NCBI GenBank assembly: GCA_050013875.1
Contig: JBEKEK010000038.1
Location: 1-64,000, forward strand
Length of the DNA: 64,000 nt
Source of the DNA: Trebonia sp050013875
GTDB taxonomy: Bacteria > Actinomycetota > Actinomycetes > Streptosporangiales > Streptosporangiaceae
Direction: 5' to 3'
The notes under the pieces were generated by a model. The model ran no database searches. It worked only from the letters and a program-made list of their open reading frames with translations, and had not been told where the DNA came from. Positions 51,474-60,902 of this stretch are shown piece by piece (positions within the stretch are counted from its first letter, which is position 1; every line of letters begins with the position of its first letter). The position numbers and the translations under genes were made by a program.

Positions 51474-53048
51474 CTACTGGAGGTTGCCGACGGAGCCGGT
51501 CGGGGAGCCGACGGGCTCCTTGATGGCGGCCAGGTTGTCGTGCGCCGGATACTTCGCGGCGGCCGGGCCGTCGGCGAAGGCGCGCAGCACGTTGGCGGTG
51601 ACCGCGCGGACGAAGCCGGGGGTGGCGCCGCCGATGCCGTGCGGCTCGTCGCCGTAGAGGGCCTCCACCCAGCGCATGGTGCCGCAGTTGAAGACGCCGG
51701 CGCCGCCGGCGTGCGTGTAGTAGGCCGAGTCGCCGTGGCTGGCGGCCCCGCCGATGGTGAGCGGGGAGTGCGAGAGCACCTCGATGGGGCGTTGCAGCGG
51801 GTACGCGGGGTCGACCCGGTCGTATTCGACGCCGACCAGGTTGGCGAAGCTGTCGCCGGCCGAGACCCCGGTGCCCTTGAAAACCCAGCTCTTGGGCGAG
51901 GAGACGACAAGGGGCGCGTTGACCGGGTATCCCTCGTAGCTCATGCCGATCAGCGAGGACTCGGGGTCGGGATCCGGCCCGTCGCGCCAGTCGCTGGTGA
52001 CGAGCGCGTCGTGCACGCCGTACAGCGGGTCCTGCCGATAGGAGCTCTTGTAGCAGACCACCTCGCGCGCCTGCCCCAGCGTGCTTGACTGCAGCCGGGT
52101 CCGGCGGAACATCGCGTTCGCGCCGAGGAAGGCCAGGTTGACGCCGCTGTCGCGGGCAGCGGTCACGTTCGCACGCTCGGCCGGGGTCCAGTACTCGTCG
52201 TGGCCCATCGACACCAGCGCGCTCGCCCCGTCCAGCAGGTGCGGGTCGGCGGCGATGTCCATGCTGGTCACGTAGGCCAGGTCGAGCCCCAGGTGCTCGG
52301 CCAGCTTGATCGCGTTCCGCTCGTAGGTGAGGAACATATCCGCGCCGTTGAGGTCGTACGGGCGGTCCAGGCTGACCACCAGCGAACGGCTCCCGTAGTC
52401 GCCGCTGGCGTTCTTGTAGAGGTCGAAGCCGCCCCACATGTTGTACGCCTGCCAGGTCTGCACGCAGGCCTTGAGCACGACCTTCCCCGCGCAGGAGGGC
52501 GACCTGACGGTGACCGGCACGTACCGCTGCCCGCCGGAGGAGGCGGTGAGCTTGAGCAGGTAGGCACCGGGCGGCCAGTCGTCGGTGGGAACCTCGAGGA
52601 CCGGATCCCAGGCGGCGGAGACGGTGTTGGTGGTACCGGAGACGCTGAACGGGTGCTGCCGCCCGCCGCGGAGCTTATTCGACCACCAGACTTCGCGCCC
52701 GCCCAGCCCCTGGTACCAGCCCAGCCGGTAGGCGTTCACCCGGAACCCGTCGGCTGTGGTCGACACGAACAGCTGGAACGGCTCCCCCTGGGCGACGCTC
52801 ACCTTGCCCGCGAACCCCAGGATCTCGTCCGAGGCGCCCACGTGGTGGATCACCCAATGCTCGGTGCCCGGCCGCGAATTCTCCGCGACGGCGACGGCCT
52901 TGGCCCGCCACGGGCGGGCGGTTTCCGCGACCGGGCGGCCGCCGATTGGGCGCGCGCCCCCACCGCAGGCCGATACGGCGCCGGCCACGCCGGCGGCGGC
53001 CATGCCAAGGAAAGCCCGGCGGCTGGTGCTTCCGTCCACACGCGTCAT
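51474..53048 (-). CDS. Exported N,N-dimethylformamidase-beta-subunit-like protein
   Basis: A 524-aa protein. It has a Tat-like start (STSRRAFLGMAAAGVAGAVSACGGG) with a possible lipobox at the Cys. The body matches the dimethylformamidase beta-subunit-like large domain (GFRVNAYRLGWYQGLGGREVWWS, LVSMGHDEYWTPAERANVTAARDSGVNLAFLGANAMFRRTRL, GVFNCGTMRWVEAL). Family members of this kind are often of unknown substrate; the cell-surface location argues against a simple DMF hydrolase. The start is the ATG at 53048. Confidence 0.75.
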   Translation of the reverse strand: MTRVDGSTSRRAFLGMAAAGVAGAVSACGGGARPIGGRPVAETARPWRAKAVAVAENSRPGTEHWVIHHVGASDEILGFAGKVSVAQGEPFQLFVSTTADGFRVNAYRLGWYQGLGGREVWWSNKLRGGRQHPFSVSGTTNTVSAAWDPVLEVPTDDWPPGAYLLKLTASSGGQRYVPVTVRSPSCAGKVVLKACVQTWQAYNMWGGFDLYKNASGDYGSRSLVVSLDRPYDLNGADMFLTYERNAIKLAEHLGLDLAYVTSMDIAADPHLLDGASALVSMGHDEYWTPAERANVTAARDSGVNLAFLGANAMFRRTRLQSSTLGQAREVVCYKSSYRQDPLYGVHDALVTSDWRDGPDPDPESSLIGMSYEGYPVNAPLVVSSPKSWVFKGTGVSAGDSFANLVGVEYDRVDPAYPLQRPIEVLSHSPLTIGGAASHGDSAYYTHAGGAGVFNCGTMRWVEALYGDEPHGIGGATPGFVRAVTANVLRAFADGPAAAKYPAHDNLAAIKEPVGSPTGSVGNLQ

Positions 53049-53114
53049 TTTGGCACGCACCTGCACTCGTATGCGCCCGTAGCCCGCGATCCGTTCCTAG
53101 AGTGCCCCGAGAAC

Positions 53115-55013
53115 CTACCCGAGAACCTCCAGGAGCGGTTCGAGCGCGGCCGGGTCGTCGCCCGACGCGGCCAGGATCACGCCGCTCACCAGCGGGCGCG
53201 CCTTGGCCAGCACGGTGGCGGCCAGCTCGAGCCCGACCGCCCGGCCGCCGCTGCGCCCGGCCCGCTCCATCGCCTCGAGCGTGGCGGCGGGGATCGTCAC
53301 CCCCGGCACCTCGTGCGCGAGGTAGTCGGCCTCCTCGAAGGAGGTCAGCGGGTTGACCGACAGCAGCAGCGGAACCCCGGTCCCGTCCAGTGCCTCGGCC
53401 ACCCGGGTGAGGGAGTCCAGGTCGTGGACCGGCCGGCTGACCAGGTACTGGGCGCCGGCCCTGATCTTCGCGTGCGCGCGGGCGAGCTCGGCGGCCTGGT
53501 CGCGCGCGCCTGGGTTGATCCGGGCGCCGATGCAGAAGGACATCCGCGACGTCAGTGCCAGGCCATTGGAGTCGCGGCCGGCGTTGAGCCCGGCCAGCAG
53601 CGCGGTCAGCCCGACCGAGTCCACCTCCCAGGTGCCGTCGACCGCCGGGTAGTCGCCGAACACCGGCGGCGAGCCGGTGGTGCAGACCACCGAGCGGATG
53701 CCCAGGGCGTGCGCGCCGAGCAGGTCGGCCTGGAGCGACATGATCGTCTTGTCCCAGGTGGTGACGGTGGCGATGGTCTCAACACCGACCCGCTGCTGCA
53801 GCTGGAGCGCCATGTTGAGCGAGTCCAGGTGCGTGCGCACCGTGTCCCTCGGCTCCACCAGGACGAGCCCGATGCCCCGGTCGGCCAGTTCGGCCGCGGC
53901 CCGCTCGGTGTCGCCCGCCCAGCCACCCGCGGGCGGGGTCAGCGCGGCCGCCACCACGAACCGCCGGGAGGCGAGCTGCTCGGCCAGCGATCCGGACGCC
54001 TGACCGGGGGCGGAGAGCTCGGCGGCCGCCGACGGGCCGCCCGACAGCGGGCCGGCCGGCCTGGCGGCCGCTTCGGCCACCCGGGCGGCCGGCCGCGCCA
54101 CCGGTACGGCCGATGCGCGCAGCGCGTCGGCGGCGGCCCTGATGTGCGTGGGCGTGGTACCGCAGCAGCCGCCGACCACGGTCACCCCGGCGTCCGCGAA
54201 GCGGGCCAGGTACCGGGAGAAGTAGCCGCCGTCGATGGCGAACTCGAACGACCGCGGCCCGGTGCGGCGCGGCTGGCCCGCGTTCGGCTGCGCGCTGACC
54301 GGCACCGCGGAGTACCGGACCAGGTCCTCGGCGATGGTGAGCATGCGCTGCGGGCCGATCGTGCAGTTGGTGCCGATCATCGTCACCGGCAGGCCGGACA
54401 GCACGGTCGCGACCTCGCGCGGCGTCTCACCGCCGAGGGTGTGCGCGTCGTCGGCGAACGTGGCCTGCGCGATCAGCGGCAGCGCGGTCACCGAGGCGGC
54501 CACCGAGACCGCCTCGACCAGCTCGTCCAGGTAGCCGAAGGTCTCCAGGATCAGCACGTCGGCCATGCCGTCGGTGACCAGCGCCAGGATCTGCTCCCTG
54601 AGTACTTCCATCCGCTCGGCCGCGCCAACCCGGCGGCGCTGCAGCGCGGTCACGGCAGGCGAGACCGACCCGGCCACCAGCACCGGGGCGCCGGACCGGT
54701 CGGCCGCGGCCCGGGCCAGCCGCATCCCCGCCCGGTTGATCTCCGCGACCTTGTCGGGGAAGCCGTGGTCGGCCAGCCAGAGCCGGTTGGCGCCGAACGT
54801 GTTGGCCTGGATGAGGTCCGCGCCCGCCGACAGGTAGCTGTCGTGGATGGTCGCCACCAGGCCCGGGTCGGACAGGTTCAGCTCCGGCAGCGAGCGGTCG
54901 AGCGCCGCGCCGGCCGCGTGCAGCATGGTCCCCATCGCGCCATCGCAGACCAGCACGCGGTCCCCGGACAGCAGTTGCGCCGCCGGCACCAGGCCGACCG
55001 TCGGGCCGCTCAT
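53115..55013 (-). CDS. Bifunctional homocysteine S-methyltransferase / methylenetetrahydrofolate reductase
   Basis: A 632-aa fusion. Residues 1-300 are a homocysteine methyltransferase domain (VLVCDGAMGTMLHAAGA, LIQANTFGANRLWLADHG) with Zn cysteines in MIGTNCTIGP and VVGGCCGTTPTHI. Residues about 345-632 are an MTHFR domain (VVAAALTPPAGG, VETIATVTTWDKTIMSLQADLLGAHALGIRSVVCTTGSPP). It links folate one-carbon units to methionine. It is the YitJ type. The ATG at 55013 follows GGAGGGAGACGGCG; it lies 53 bp after the broken PucR-type gene. Confidence 0.92.
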   Translation of the reverse strand: MSGPTVGLVPAAQLLSGDRVLVCDGAMGTMLHAAGAALDRSLPELNLSDPGLVATIHDSYLSAGADLIQANTFGANRLWLADHGFPDKVAEINRAGMRLARAAADRSGAPVLVAGSVSPAVTALQRRRVGAAERMEVLREQILALVTDGMADVLILETFGYLDELVEAVSVAASVTALPLIAQATFADDAHTLGGETPREVATVLSGLPVTMIGTNCTIGPQRMLTIAEDLVRYSAVPVSAQPNAGQPRRTGPRSFEFAIDGGYFSRYLARFADAGVTVVGGCCGTTPTHIRAAADALRASAVPVARPAARVAEAAARPAGPLSGGPSAAAELSAPGQASGSLAEQLASRRFVVAAALTPPAGGWAGDTERAAAELADRGIGLVLVEPRDTVRTHLDSLNMALQLQQRVGVETIATVTTWDKTIMSLQADLLGAHALGIRSVVCTTGSPPVFGDYPAVDGTWEVDSVGLTALLAGLNAGRDSNGLALTSRMSFCIGARINPGARDQAAELARAHAKIRAGAQYLVSRPVHDLDSLTRVAEALDGTGVPLLLSVNPLTSFEEADYLAHEVPGVTIPAATLEAMERAGRSGGRAVGLELAATVLAKARPLVSGVILAASGDDPAALEPLLEVLG

Positions 55014-55066
55014 CGCCGTCTCCCTCCTGCTTTGCCCACCGGGTCTCCCTCGTCCGCCCGCCAGGC

Positions 55067-56250
55067 TCACGACTGCCCCTCCGGCAGCGCGTCGAGGATC
55101 TCGAGCGCCACCTGCGCGATGAGCCGGTCCCGGTAATTGTCCAGCCGCAGGCCGGTGATCTCCTCGATCCGCTTGATCCGGTAGGCCACCGTGTTGGGGT
55201 GGACGTGCAGCAGCCGCGACGCGCGTTGCGGGCTGTTGTTCTCCCGGAAGTAGCAGGCCCCGTCCGGCCCAGCCGCCAGAGGGTCTGCGTGGTGCGGTGC
55301 GCCTGGTCGTAGGAGCGGGCGATCTCCTCCGGGTCCTTGCACGGGCCGCCGATTCCGATGACCACCTTGGCACCGGGGAACAGCTCGGCCAGCCGGGCCA
55401 GGCAGGCCTGGCCGAGCTTGCGCGGGTCCGGTACCGCGGCGGCCACCACGACGACCTCGGACTCGCGGGCCGACACGATCGCCTCGGGCGCCCTGGTCGT
55501 GACGAAGTGCTCGATGGATTCCCTGATCCGCTGGCGGAGCGGTTCGGCGTCGGCCGCCCGGGACGGCGGCAGCTCGAAGGCGATAGCGGCCACGTTGTGC
55601 GCGCGCCCCGGGTCATAGCCGAGGTGCGCCGCCCACCGGGCGGCGTCGGCGCTGTCCCTGCCCCGGCCGAGCAGCAACCCCTCCACCAGGTCGTCACGGA
55701 CCCGGCGGGCGGCCGCCGCGACCACCCGCTCGCGGCCGAGGATGACACCGCAGATCGTGGCGGCGTGCTCGGTGACCAGCAGCGACATGTCCTCGCCGAA
55801 CGACTCCTCGGCGGGGTCGAGGGTGATCAGGTAGGAGGGAACCTCGTCGCCGACCAGGATCGGCGCGACGATGATGGCCGGCATCCCGCCCACGTTCGGC
55901 AGCCGCAGCGCGCGCTGGGAGAGCCGGGAGGCGCGCAGCACCTGCCCGAGCCGCGGGTGCACGACGTGCTCCCTGACCAGCGCGGCCGCCTTCTCTGGCG
56001 GCAGGCCGGGCGAGGCCGCGGTCTGCACGTCCATCAGCTGGCTGACCACGGCGACGGTGGCGGACGCCCGCTCGGAGATGAGCTGGACGACCCCGGCCAG
56101 ATCGGCGTCCTGCATGGCCAGACCGGACAGATGCCGGTAGACGGTTACCAGCTCCCGCAGGACAGAGTTCTCTCGGTCGACGTCCCGCGGGCTCTCCCTG
56201 GGCGTCGGCGCAGCATTGAGCCGGCTAGCGGCCGCTGGCGTCTCCGGCAT
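55067..56250 (-). pseudogene. PucR/CdaR-type regulator with an internal out-of-frame deletion
   Basis: From ATG 56250 the frame encodes a GAF-like sensor part and a CdaR GGDEF-like region, up to SYDQAHRTTQTLWRLGRTG (about 55265). The PucR helix-turn-helix (YFRENNSPQRASRLLHVHPNTVAYRIKRIEEITG) continues in a different frame to 55067. Relative to the family, about 60 residues between the two parts are missing as well. No single protein with a DNA-binding domain can be made as sequenced. It is divergent from the aldehyde dehydrogenase gene, whose operators may now be served by another regulator. Confidence 0.75.
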
Positions 56251-56548
56251 GGTCACTGAACTATACGACCTCGATCTATCGGCTCGTTTGTGTAAGCACA
56301 CAAATGGATCTGTACCATGCTTCTCCGCCCGTGCAAATACCTCACAACGGCGAACGTACCCGGCCAACCGCGCGACTGTGTCCGCACACAGCCGTTCGGC
56401 ATGGTCCTTTAGTGGCTGACAACGACGCCGACGGCTGATCTTGAACCGGCCCAGGCAGGCAGTTATGTTACGTGTACTTGACATTCCCTTATCAAACAGG
56501 CAAATGTTGCAGGCGCCGAAGCTTGTGAACTTGTGAAGGGGCCCTGAG
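56251..56548. promoter_or_regulatory. Divergent regulatory region with two TGTGT-N4-ACACA palindromes
   Basis: TTTGTGT-aagc-ACACAAA at 56287-56304 and CTGTGT-ccgc-ACACAG at 56376-56391 share the core TGTGT-N4-ACACA, with centres 88 bp apart. Closer to the dehydrogenase start, CTTGTGAA is directly repeated (about 56520-56536). The region sits between a PucR-type gene and an aldehyde dehydrogenase. Confidence 0.65.
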
Positions 56549-57994
56549 TTGCTCGAGTACCGCGACATCTACGCCGGGGGTCGTCTGGTCTGCTCCGGCT
56601 CCCCCGACGTGATCACAATCGTCAATCCGGCAACAGAGGAAGTGGTGGGCGCCGTCCCGGCCGCGATCGGCGGGGACGTCGACAAGGCCGTCCGGTCCGC
56701 CCGGCGGGCGTTCGACGACGGCGCCTGGGCCACCTGCGCCCCCGCGCAGCGGGCCGACGCGCTCGACCGCCTCGCGGCCGCGCTCGAGGCCCGCGCCGAG
56801 GAGGCCGCCCGGCTGGTCACGGCCGAGATGGGGATGCCGATCGGATCCTCGCGGCTGCACAACGCCGCCTCGCCCTGCGCGGTCTTGCGCTACTACGCCA
56901 ACCTCGCGCGCGGCATGGACAACGAGGAGACAAGGACGGCGGTCTCCTTCGCCGGCCGCACGGTGGTGCGGCGGGAGCCGGCTGGCGTCGCCGCGGTGAT
57001 CACCAGCTGGAACTACCCCATCATGCTGGCGTTCAGCCAGCTTGCCCCGGCGCTGGCGGCCGGCTGCACGATCGTGCTCAAGCCCGCCGCCGCCACCTCG
57101 CTGTCGGCCTTCATCCTGGCCGAGGCGTTCGAGGCGGCCGATTTTCCGCCCGGCGTGTTCAACCTCGTCACCGGCACCCACCAGACGGCCGGCGCGCTCG
57201 CCCGGCACCCGGGGGTGGACATCGTCTCGTTCTCCGGGCCGACCAAGCAGGGCCGGTGGATCGCCTCCATCTGCGGCGCGGAGCTCAAGCCAGCCGCCCT
57301 CGAGCTCGGCGGGCAGTCCACCGCGATCGTCTTGGACGACGCCGACCTGGAGCAGACGGGGGCCGCGCTCGGCCGGCTGATCTTCGGCAACTCCGGCCAG
57401 ACCTGCTTCGCGATGTCCCGGGTGCTCGTCCCCGACCAGCGCTATGACGACCTATTGGACGCGCTGACCGAGCAGGCTGCCCAACTCCGGGTCGGCGACC
57501 CGCTGAGCGAGGCGACCACCATGGGCCCGCTCGCGTCGTCGCGGCGGCGCGCCGATGTCGAGGCGCGGGTCCGCTCCGGCGTCGCCGACGGCGCCCGGGT
57601 GGTGGCCGGCGCCCGGCGGCCGGCCTCACCGGTCCGCGGCTACTTCTACGAGCCGACCGTGCTGACCGATGTGACCCCGGCGATGGCGATCGCGCAGGAG
57701 GAGATCTGCGGGCCGGTCGCCACCCTGATCAGGTATAAGGACACCGCCGAGGCGGTCACGTTCGCCAACCACGGGTTCGGGCTCGCCGCCACCGTATGGA
57801 CCGGCGACCCGCGGCGCGGCCTGGACATCGCCAAGCAGACGCGGGTCGGCACCTTCGGCGTCAACCTGTACGAGCCGGACTTCGGCTCGCCCTGGGGCGG
57901 CCGCGGCCCCAGCGGCTCGGGCAGCGCCTACGGGCCCGAGGGGATGGACACCTACCTGACCTCGAAGTCGGTCTTCCTGCCAGCGATGCGCTAG
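56549..57994 (+). CDS. Aldehyde dehydrogenase, Rv0768 type (mycofactocin-associated group)
   Basis: A 481-aa NAD(P)-dependent aldehyde dehydrogenase. Motifs: ITSWNYPIMLAFSQLAPALAAG, LKPAAATSLSAF, FSGPTKQGRWIA, general base E252 (LELGG), catalytic C286 (FGNSGQTCFAMSR), and EEICGPVATL. The FGNSGQTC form and start (LEYRDIYAGGRLV) fit the Rv0768-type family, which often occurs in mycofactocin producers. It probably oxidises an aldehyde made by the alcohol dehydrogenases. The start is TTG at 56549 after GAAGGGGCC. Confidence 0.85.
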   Translation: MLEYRDIYAGGRLVCSGSPDVITIVNPATEEVVGAVPAAIGGDVDKAVRSARRAFDDGAWATCAPAQRADALDRLAAALEARAEEAARLVTAEMGMPIGSSRLHNAASPCAVLRYYANLARGMDNEETRTAVSFAGRTVVRREPAGVAAVITSWNYPIMLAFSQLAPALAAGCTIVLKPAAATSLSAFILAEAFEAADFPPGVFNLVTGTHQTAGALARHPGVDIVSFSGPTKQGRWIASICGAELKPAALELGGQSTAIVLDDADLEQTGAALGRLIFGNSGQTCFAMSRVLVPDQRYDDLLDALTEQAAQLRVGDPLSEATTMGPLASSRRRADVEARVRSGVADGARVVAGARRPASPVRGYFYEPTVLTDVTPAMAIAQEEICGPVATLIRYKDTAEAVTFANHGFGLAATVWTGDPRRGLDIAKQTRVGTFGVNLYEPDFGSPWGGRGPSGSGSAYGPEGMDTYLTSKSVFLPAMR

Positions 57995-58076
57995 TTCACT
58001 TCGCCTTTAGTTAGGCCCGCTCTTTGTCCTGGGTGCGCTACTTTGCCGGGAACGGCAGCACCCCCAGGAGGCCCCC

Positions 58077-58868
58077 ATGACCGACACAAGCACCCCCGCC
58101 GCACCTGAACCCCCGGCCCCCGCGCCGCACCATCACCCGGTCATCCCCCGGCCGCAGACCGACGCGGACGCGCTGCGCGCGATCGATCGCGTCAAGAGCG
58201 AGATGCACGAGCGCGCGGAGGAGATCCGCCGCGCACCCCAGGATCACCAGCCCAAGCTGGTGCTCTCTGAGCACGTCCGCGGCACCAGCCTGCTTGACAA
58301 GATCGCCGACGCGGTCAACCGGATCTGCGGGTCGATGTGGGTGTTCATCGGCATCACGCTCGGCATCGTGGTCTGGCTCTTCCTCGGCAACGTCGTCGGC
58401 TTCGACAAGACACCGTGGCCGCTGCTGCTGACCATCCTTAACCTGCCGCAGCTCTCGATCATGATCTCGCTCCAGGTCAGCGCCAACCGGGCACAGGCCG
58501 CGAGCGACCGCCGGGCGCTGGCCGACCACGAGACGCTGATCGCGCTGCACGCGATGGCCACCCAGCAGCTCGACCTGCTGAACGGCCAGACCAAGGTCCT
58601 GGCGATCCTGGACAACTTCGCGAGCAAGGACATGCCCGGCAGGCAGCAGCAGATCCAGTACACGGTGAACAAGATCCTGACCGCCGTCAGCCCAGCAGTA
58701 TCGTTAGCGCGGGCAATAGTTGCCATTAGGCAACTATCAGCTAGGCTCAGTAGACGTGGCTACGAGGACGAGCGCGAGCGCGGCGGGCGACGGCGGCGGG
58801 CAGAACGACAGCGGGCAGCAGCATCGCGCGAGCGGCCGCGGCAGCGCCGCCGCGGGCAGGGCCTATAA
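58077..58868 (+). CDS. DUF1003 membrane protein
   Basis: A 263-aa protein. The DUF1003 core is clear: two helices (MWVFIGITLGIVVWLFLGNVV and PWPLLLTILNLPQLSIMISLQVS) flank FDKTP, followed by SANRAQAASDRRALADHETLIALHAMATQQLDLL. The role is unknown. After about residue 215 the frame is Arg-rich (RRGYEDERERGGRRRRAERQ) and overlaps the exporter gene by 113 bp in another frame; the native stop has probably been lost. AGGAGG precedes the ATG. Confidence 0.8.
   Translation: MTDTSTPAAPEPPAPAPHHHPVIPRPQTDADALRAIDRVKSEMHERAEEIRRAPQDHQPKLVLSEHVRGTSLLDKIADAVNRICGSMWVFIGITLGIVVWLFLGNVVGFDKTPWPLLLTILNLPQLSIMISLQVSANRAQAASDRRALADHETLIALHAMATQQLDLLNGQTKVLAILDNFASKDMPGRQQQIQYTVNKILTAVSPAVSLARAIVAIRQLSARLSRRGYEDERERGGRRRRAERQRAAASRERPRQRRRGQGL
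58716..58737. promoter_or_regulatory. Palindromic operator inside the 3' end of the DUF1003 gene
   Basis: ATAGTTGCC-atta-GGCAACTAT, 9-bp perfect arms, ending 18 bp before the exporter's GTG start. It has the shape of a MarR- or TetR-type repressor site and probably controls the exporter. Confidence 0.65.
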
Positions 58869-60726
58869 GTGGGTCGCCCTGTCTAATACCACCCTCGCGA
58901 TGACGATGGCGACCATCGACGCGTCCATCGTGATCGTGGCGATGCCGGCCATCTTCCGCGGCATTCACCTGAACCCGCTCACCCCAGGCAATGTGACCTA
59001 CCTGCTGTGGATGATCATGGGCTACCTGCTCGTGCAGTCGGTCCTGGTGGTCACGCTCGGCCGTCTTGGCGACATGTTCGGCCGGGTCAAGATCTACAAC
59101 CTCGGCTTCCTGGTCTTCACCCTCGCCTCCATCGCGCTCTCCCTGGACCCGATGACCGGGCCGGACGGCGCCCTGTGGCTGATCTGCTGGCGGTTCGCCC
59201 AGGCCTTCGGCGGCGCGATGCTGATGGCGAACTCGGCCGCCATCCTCACCGACGCGTTCCCGCCCGGGCAGCGCGGCATGGCCCTGGGCATCAACCAGGT
59301 GGCCGGTATCTCCGGCCAATTCGTCGGGCTGCTGCTCGGCGGGCTGCTGGCCGCGTGGGACTGGCGGGCCATCTTCTGGATCAACGTGCCGATCGGCCTG
59401 TTCGGCACGGTCTGGGCCTACCGGTCGCTGCGGGAGATCGCCACCACCCGCAAGGCCTCCATCGACTGGTTCGGCAACGCCACCTTCGCGATCGGCGCCG
59501 GGCTGCTGCTGGTCGCCATCACCTATGGCATCCGCCCCTACGGCAACGACGCGACCGGCTGGGCCAACCCGATGGTCGATGGCGGCCTGGCGCTCGGTGT
59601 CGTGCTGCTGGCGCTCTTCTGCCTCATCGAGACCAAGGTCAAGGACCCGATGTTCCGGCTGTCGCTGTTCCGCATCCGCGCGTTCGCGGCCGGGAACATC
59701 GCCTCGCTGCTCGGCGCGATCGCCCGCGGCGGCCTCCAGTTCATGCTGGTCATCTGGCTCGCCGGGATCTGGCTGCCACTGCACGGCTACGACTTCACGG
59801 TCACTCCGCTGTGGGCCGGCATCTACATGCTGCCGCTGACCGCCGGGTTCCTCATCGCCGGCCCGCTCTCCGGCATCCTGTCGGACCGGTTCGGTGCCCG
59901 CCCGTTCGCCACCGGCGGCCTGCTCGTCGCGGCGTGCTGCTTCACCGGCCTGCTGCTGCTGCCGATCGATTTCAGCTACTGGGTGTTCGGGCTGCTGATC
60001 TTCGGTAACGGCGTCGGTTCGGGCCTGTTCGCCTCGCCCAACACCGCGGCGATCATGTCGTCGGTCCCCGCGCACGATCGCGGGGTGGCGTCGGGCATGC
60101 GCTCTACCTTCCAGAACTCCGGGATGTCGCTGTCCATCGGCATCTTCTTCTCGCTGCTGATCGCGGGCCTGGCCAACACGCTGCCCAAGACGCTCACGGC
60201 CGGCCTCACCGGGCAGGGCGTGCCCCTGAAGCAGGCGCTCGCGATCGCGCACCTGCCCCCGGTCTCCACCGTCTTCTCGGCCATGCTCGGCTACAACCCG
60301 GTGCAGAACATGCTCGCCCCGACCGGCCTGCTGAAGACCCTGCCAGCCAAGAACGTCGCCGTGCTGACCGGCCGGCAGTTCTTCCCGACGCTGATCTCCG
60401 GGCCGTTCCACCACGGCCTGACGATCGTGTTCACCGCCGCGGCGCTGATGGCGCTCACCGGCGCCGCCGTCTCGTGGATGCGCGGCAAGAAGCCGGAAGA
60501 CGAACTGCCGTCGGCCAGCGAGCCGACGATGGACACCGCCCTCGCCGCCTCCGACGTCGAGGCGGTGTTACCCCCGGTTATCCCCGCCCGGTTATCCCGC
60601 TCGGCGCCGGCGCGGGGGAAACGCGCGGCTTACGGCTACGGCCAGCGGGGGTTGGGCAGAGTAGAATCACTGTCGTGCCACGATACGAATTCCGCTGCCG
60701 CGCCTGCGGCGACACCTTCCTGGTGA
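58756..60726 (+). CDS. DHA2-type (14-helix) MFS drug exporter
   Basis: A 656-aa membrane protein. Signature motifs: MATIDASIVIVAMPAIFRGI (helix 1), LGRLGDMFGRVKIYNLGF (motif A), GINQVAGISGQFVGLLLGGLLAAWDWRAIFWINVPIG (motif C). The N-terminal ~45 and C-terminal ~70 residues are soluble and unconserved. It exports drugs or metabolites using the proton gradient. The start is GTG at 58756. Its 3' end overlaps the FmdB gene by 52 bp. Confidence 0.9.
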   Translation: MATRTSASAAGDGGGQNDSGQQHRASGRGSAAAGRAYKWVALSNTTLAMTMATIDASIVIVAMPAIFRGIHLNPLTPGNVTYLLWMIMGYLLVQSVLVVTLGRLGDMFGRVKIYNLGFLVFTLASIALSLDPMTGPDGALWLICWRFAQAFGGAMLMANSAAILTDAFPPGQRGMALGINQVAGISGQFVGLLLGGLLAAWDWRAIFWINVPIGLFGTVWAYRSLREIATTRKASIDWFGNATFAIGAGLLLVAITYGIRPYGNDATGWANPMVDGGLALGVVLLALFCLIETKVKDPMFRLSLFRIRAFAAGNIASLLGAIARGGLQFMLVIWLAGIWLPLHGYDFTVTPLWAGIYMLPLTAGFLIAGPLSGILSDRFGARPFATGGLLVAACCFTGLLLLPIDFSYWVFGLLIFGNGVGSGLFASPNTAAIMSSVPAHDRGVASGMRSTFQNSGMSLSIGIFFSLLIAGLANTLPKTLTAGLTGQGVPLKQALAIAHLPPVSTVFSAMLGYNPVQNMLAPTGLLKTLPAKNVAVLTGRQFFPTLISGPFHHGLTIVFTAAALMALTGAAVSWMRGKKPEDELPSASEPTMDTALAASDVEAVLPPVIPARLSRSAPARGKRAAYGYGQRGLGRVESLSCHDTNSAAAPAATPSW

Positions 60727-60902
60727 CCCGCCCGATGAGCGAGTCGGGCGCCCCGGCGACCTGCCCGCAGGGCCACGACGACACGGTCAAGCTGCTGTCC
60801 ACGGTCGCCGTCGGCGGCCGCGCGGCCGGCCCCTCGACCGCCCGGCCCACCACCCTCGGCGGTGGTGGGGGCTGCTGCGGCGGAGGCTGCGGCTGCGCCT
60901 GA
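60675..60902 (+). CDS. FmdB-type zinc-ribbon protein
   Basis: A 75-aa protein beginning VPRYEFRCRACGDTFLVTRPM, with the zinc ribbon CRAC...CPQGH, and a Gly/Cys-rich end (GGGGCCGGGCGCA). FmdB proteins are small putative regulators with no settled role. The start is GTG at 60675, 52 bp inside the exporter gene. Confidence 0.85.
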   Translation: MPRYEFRCRACGDTFLVTRPMSESGAPATCPQGHDDTVKLLSTVAVGGRAAGPSTARPTTLGGGGGCCGGGCGCA

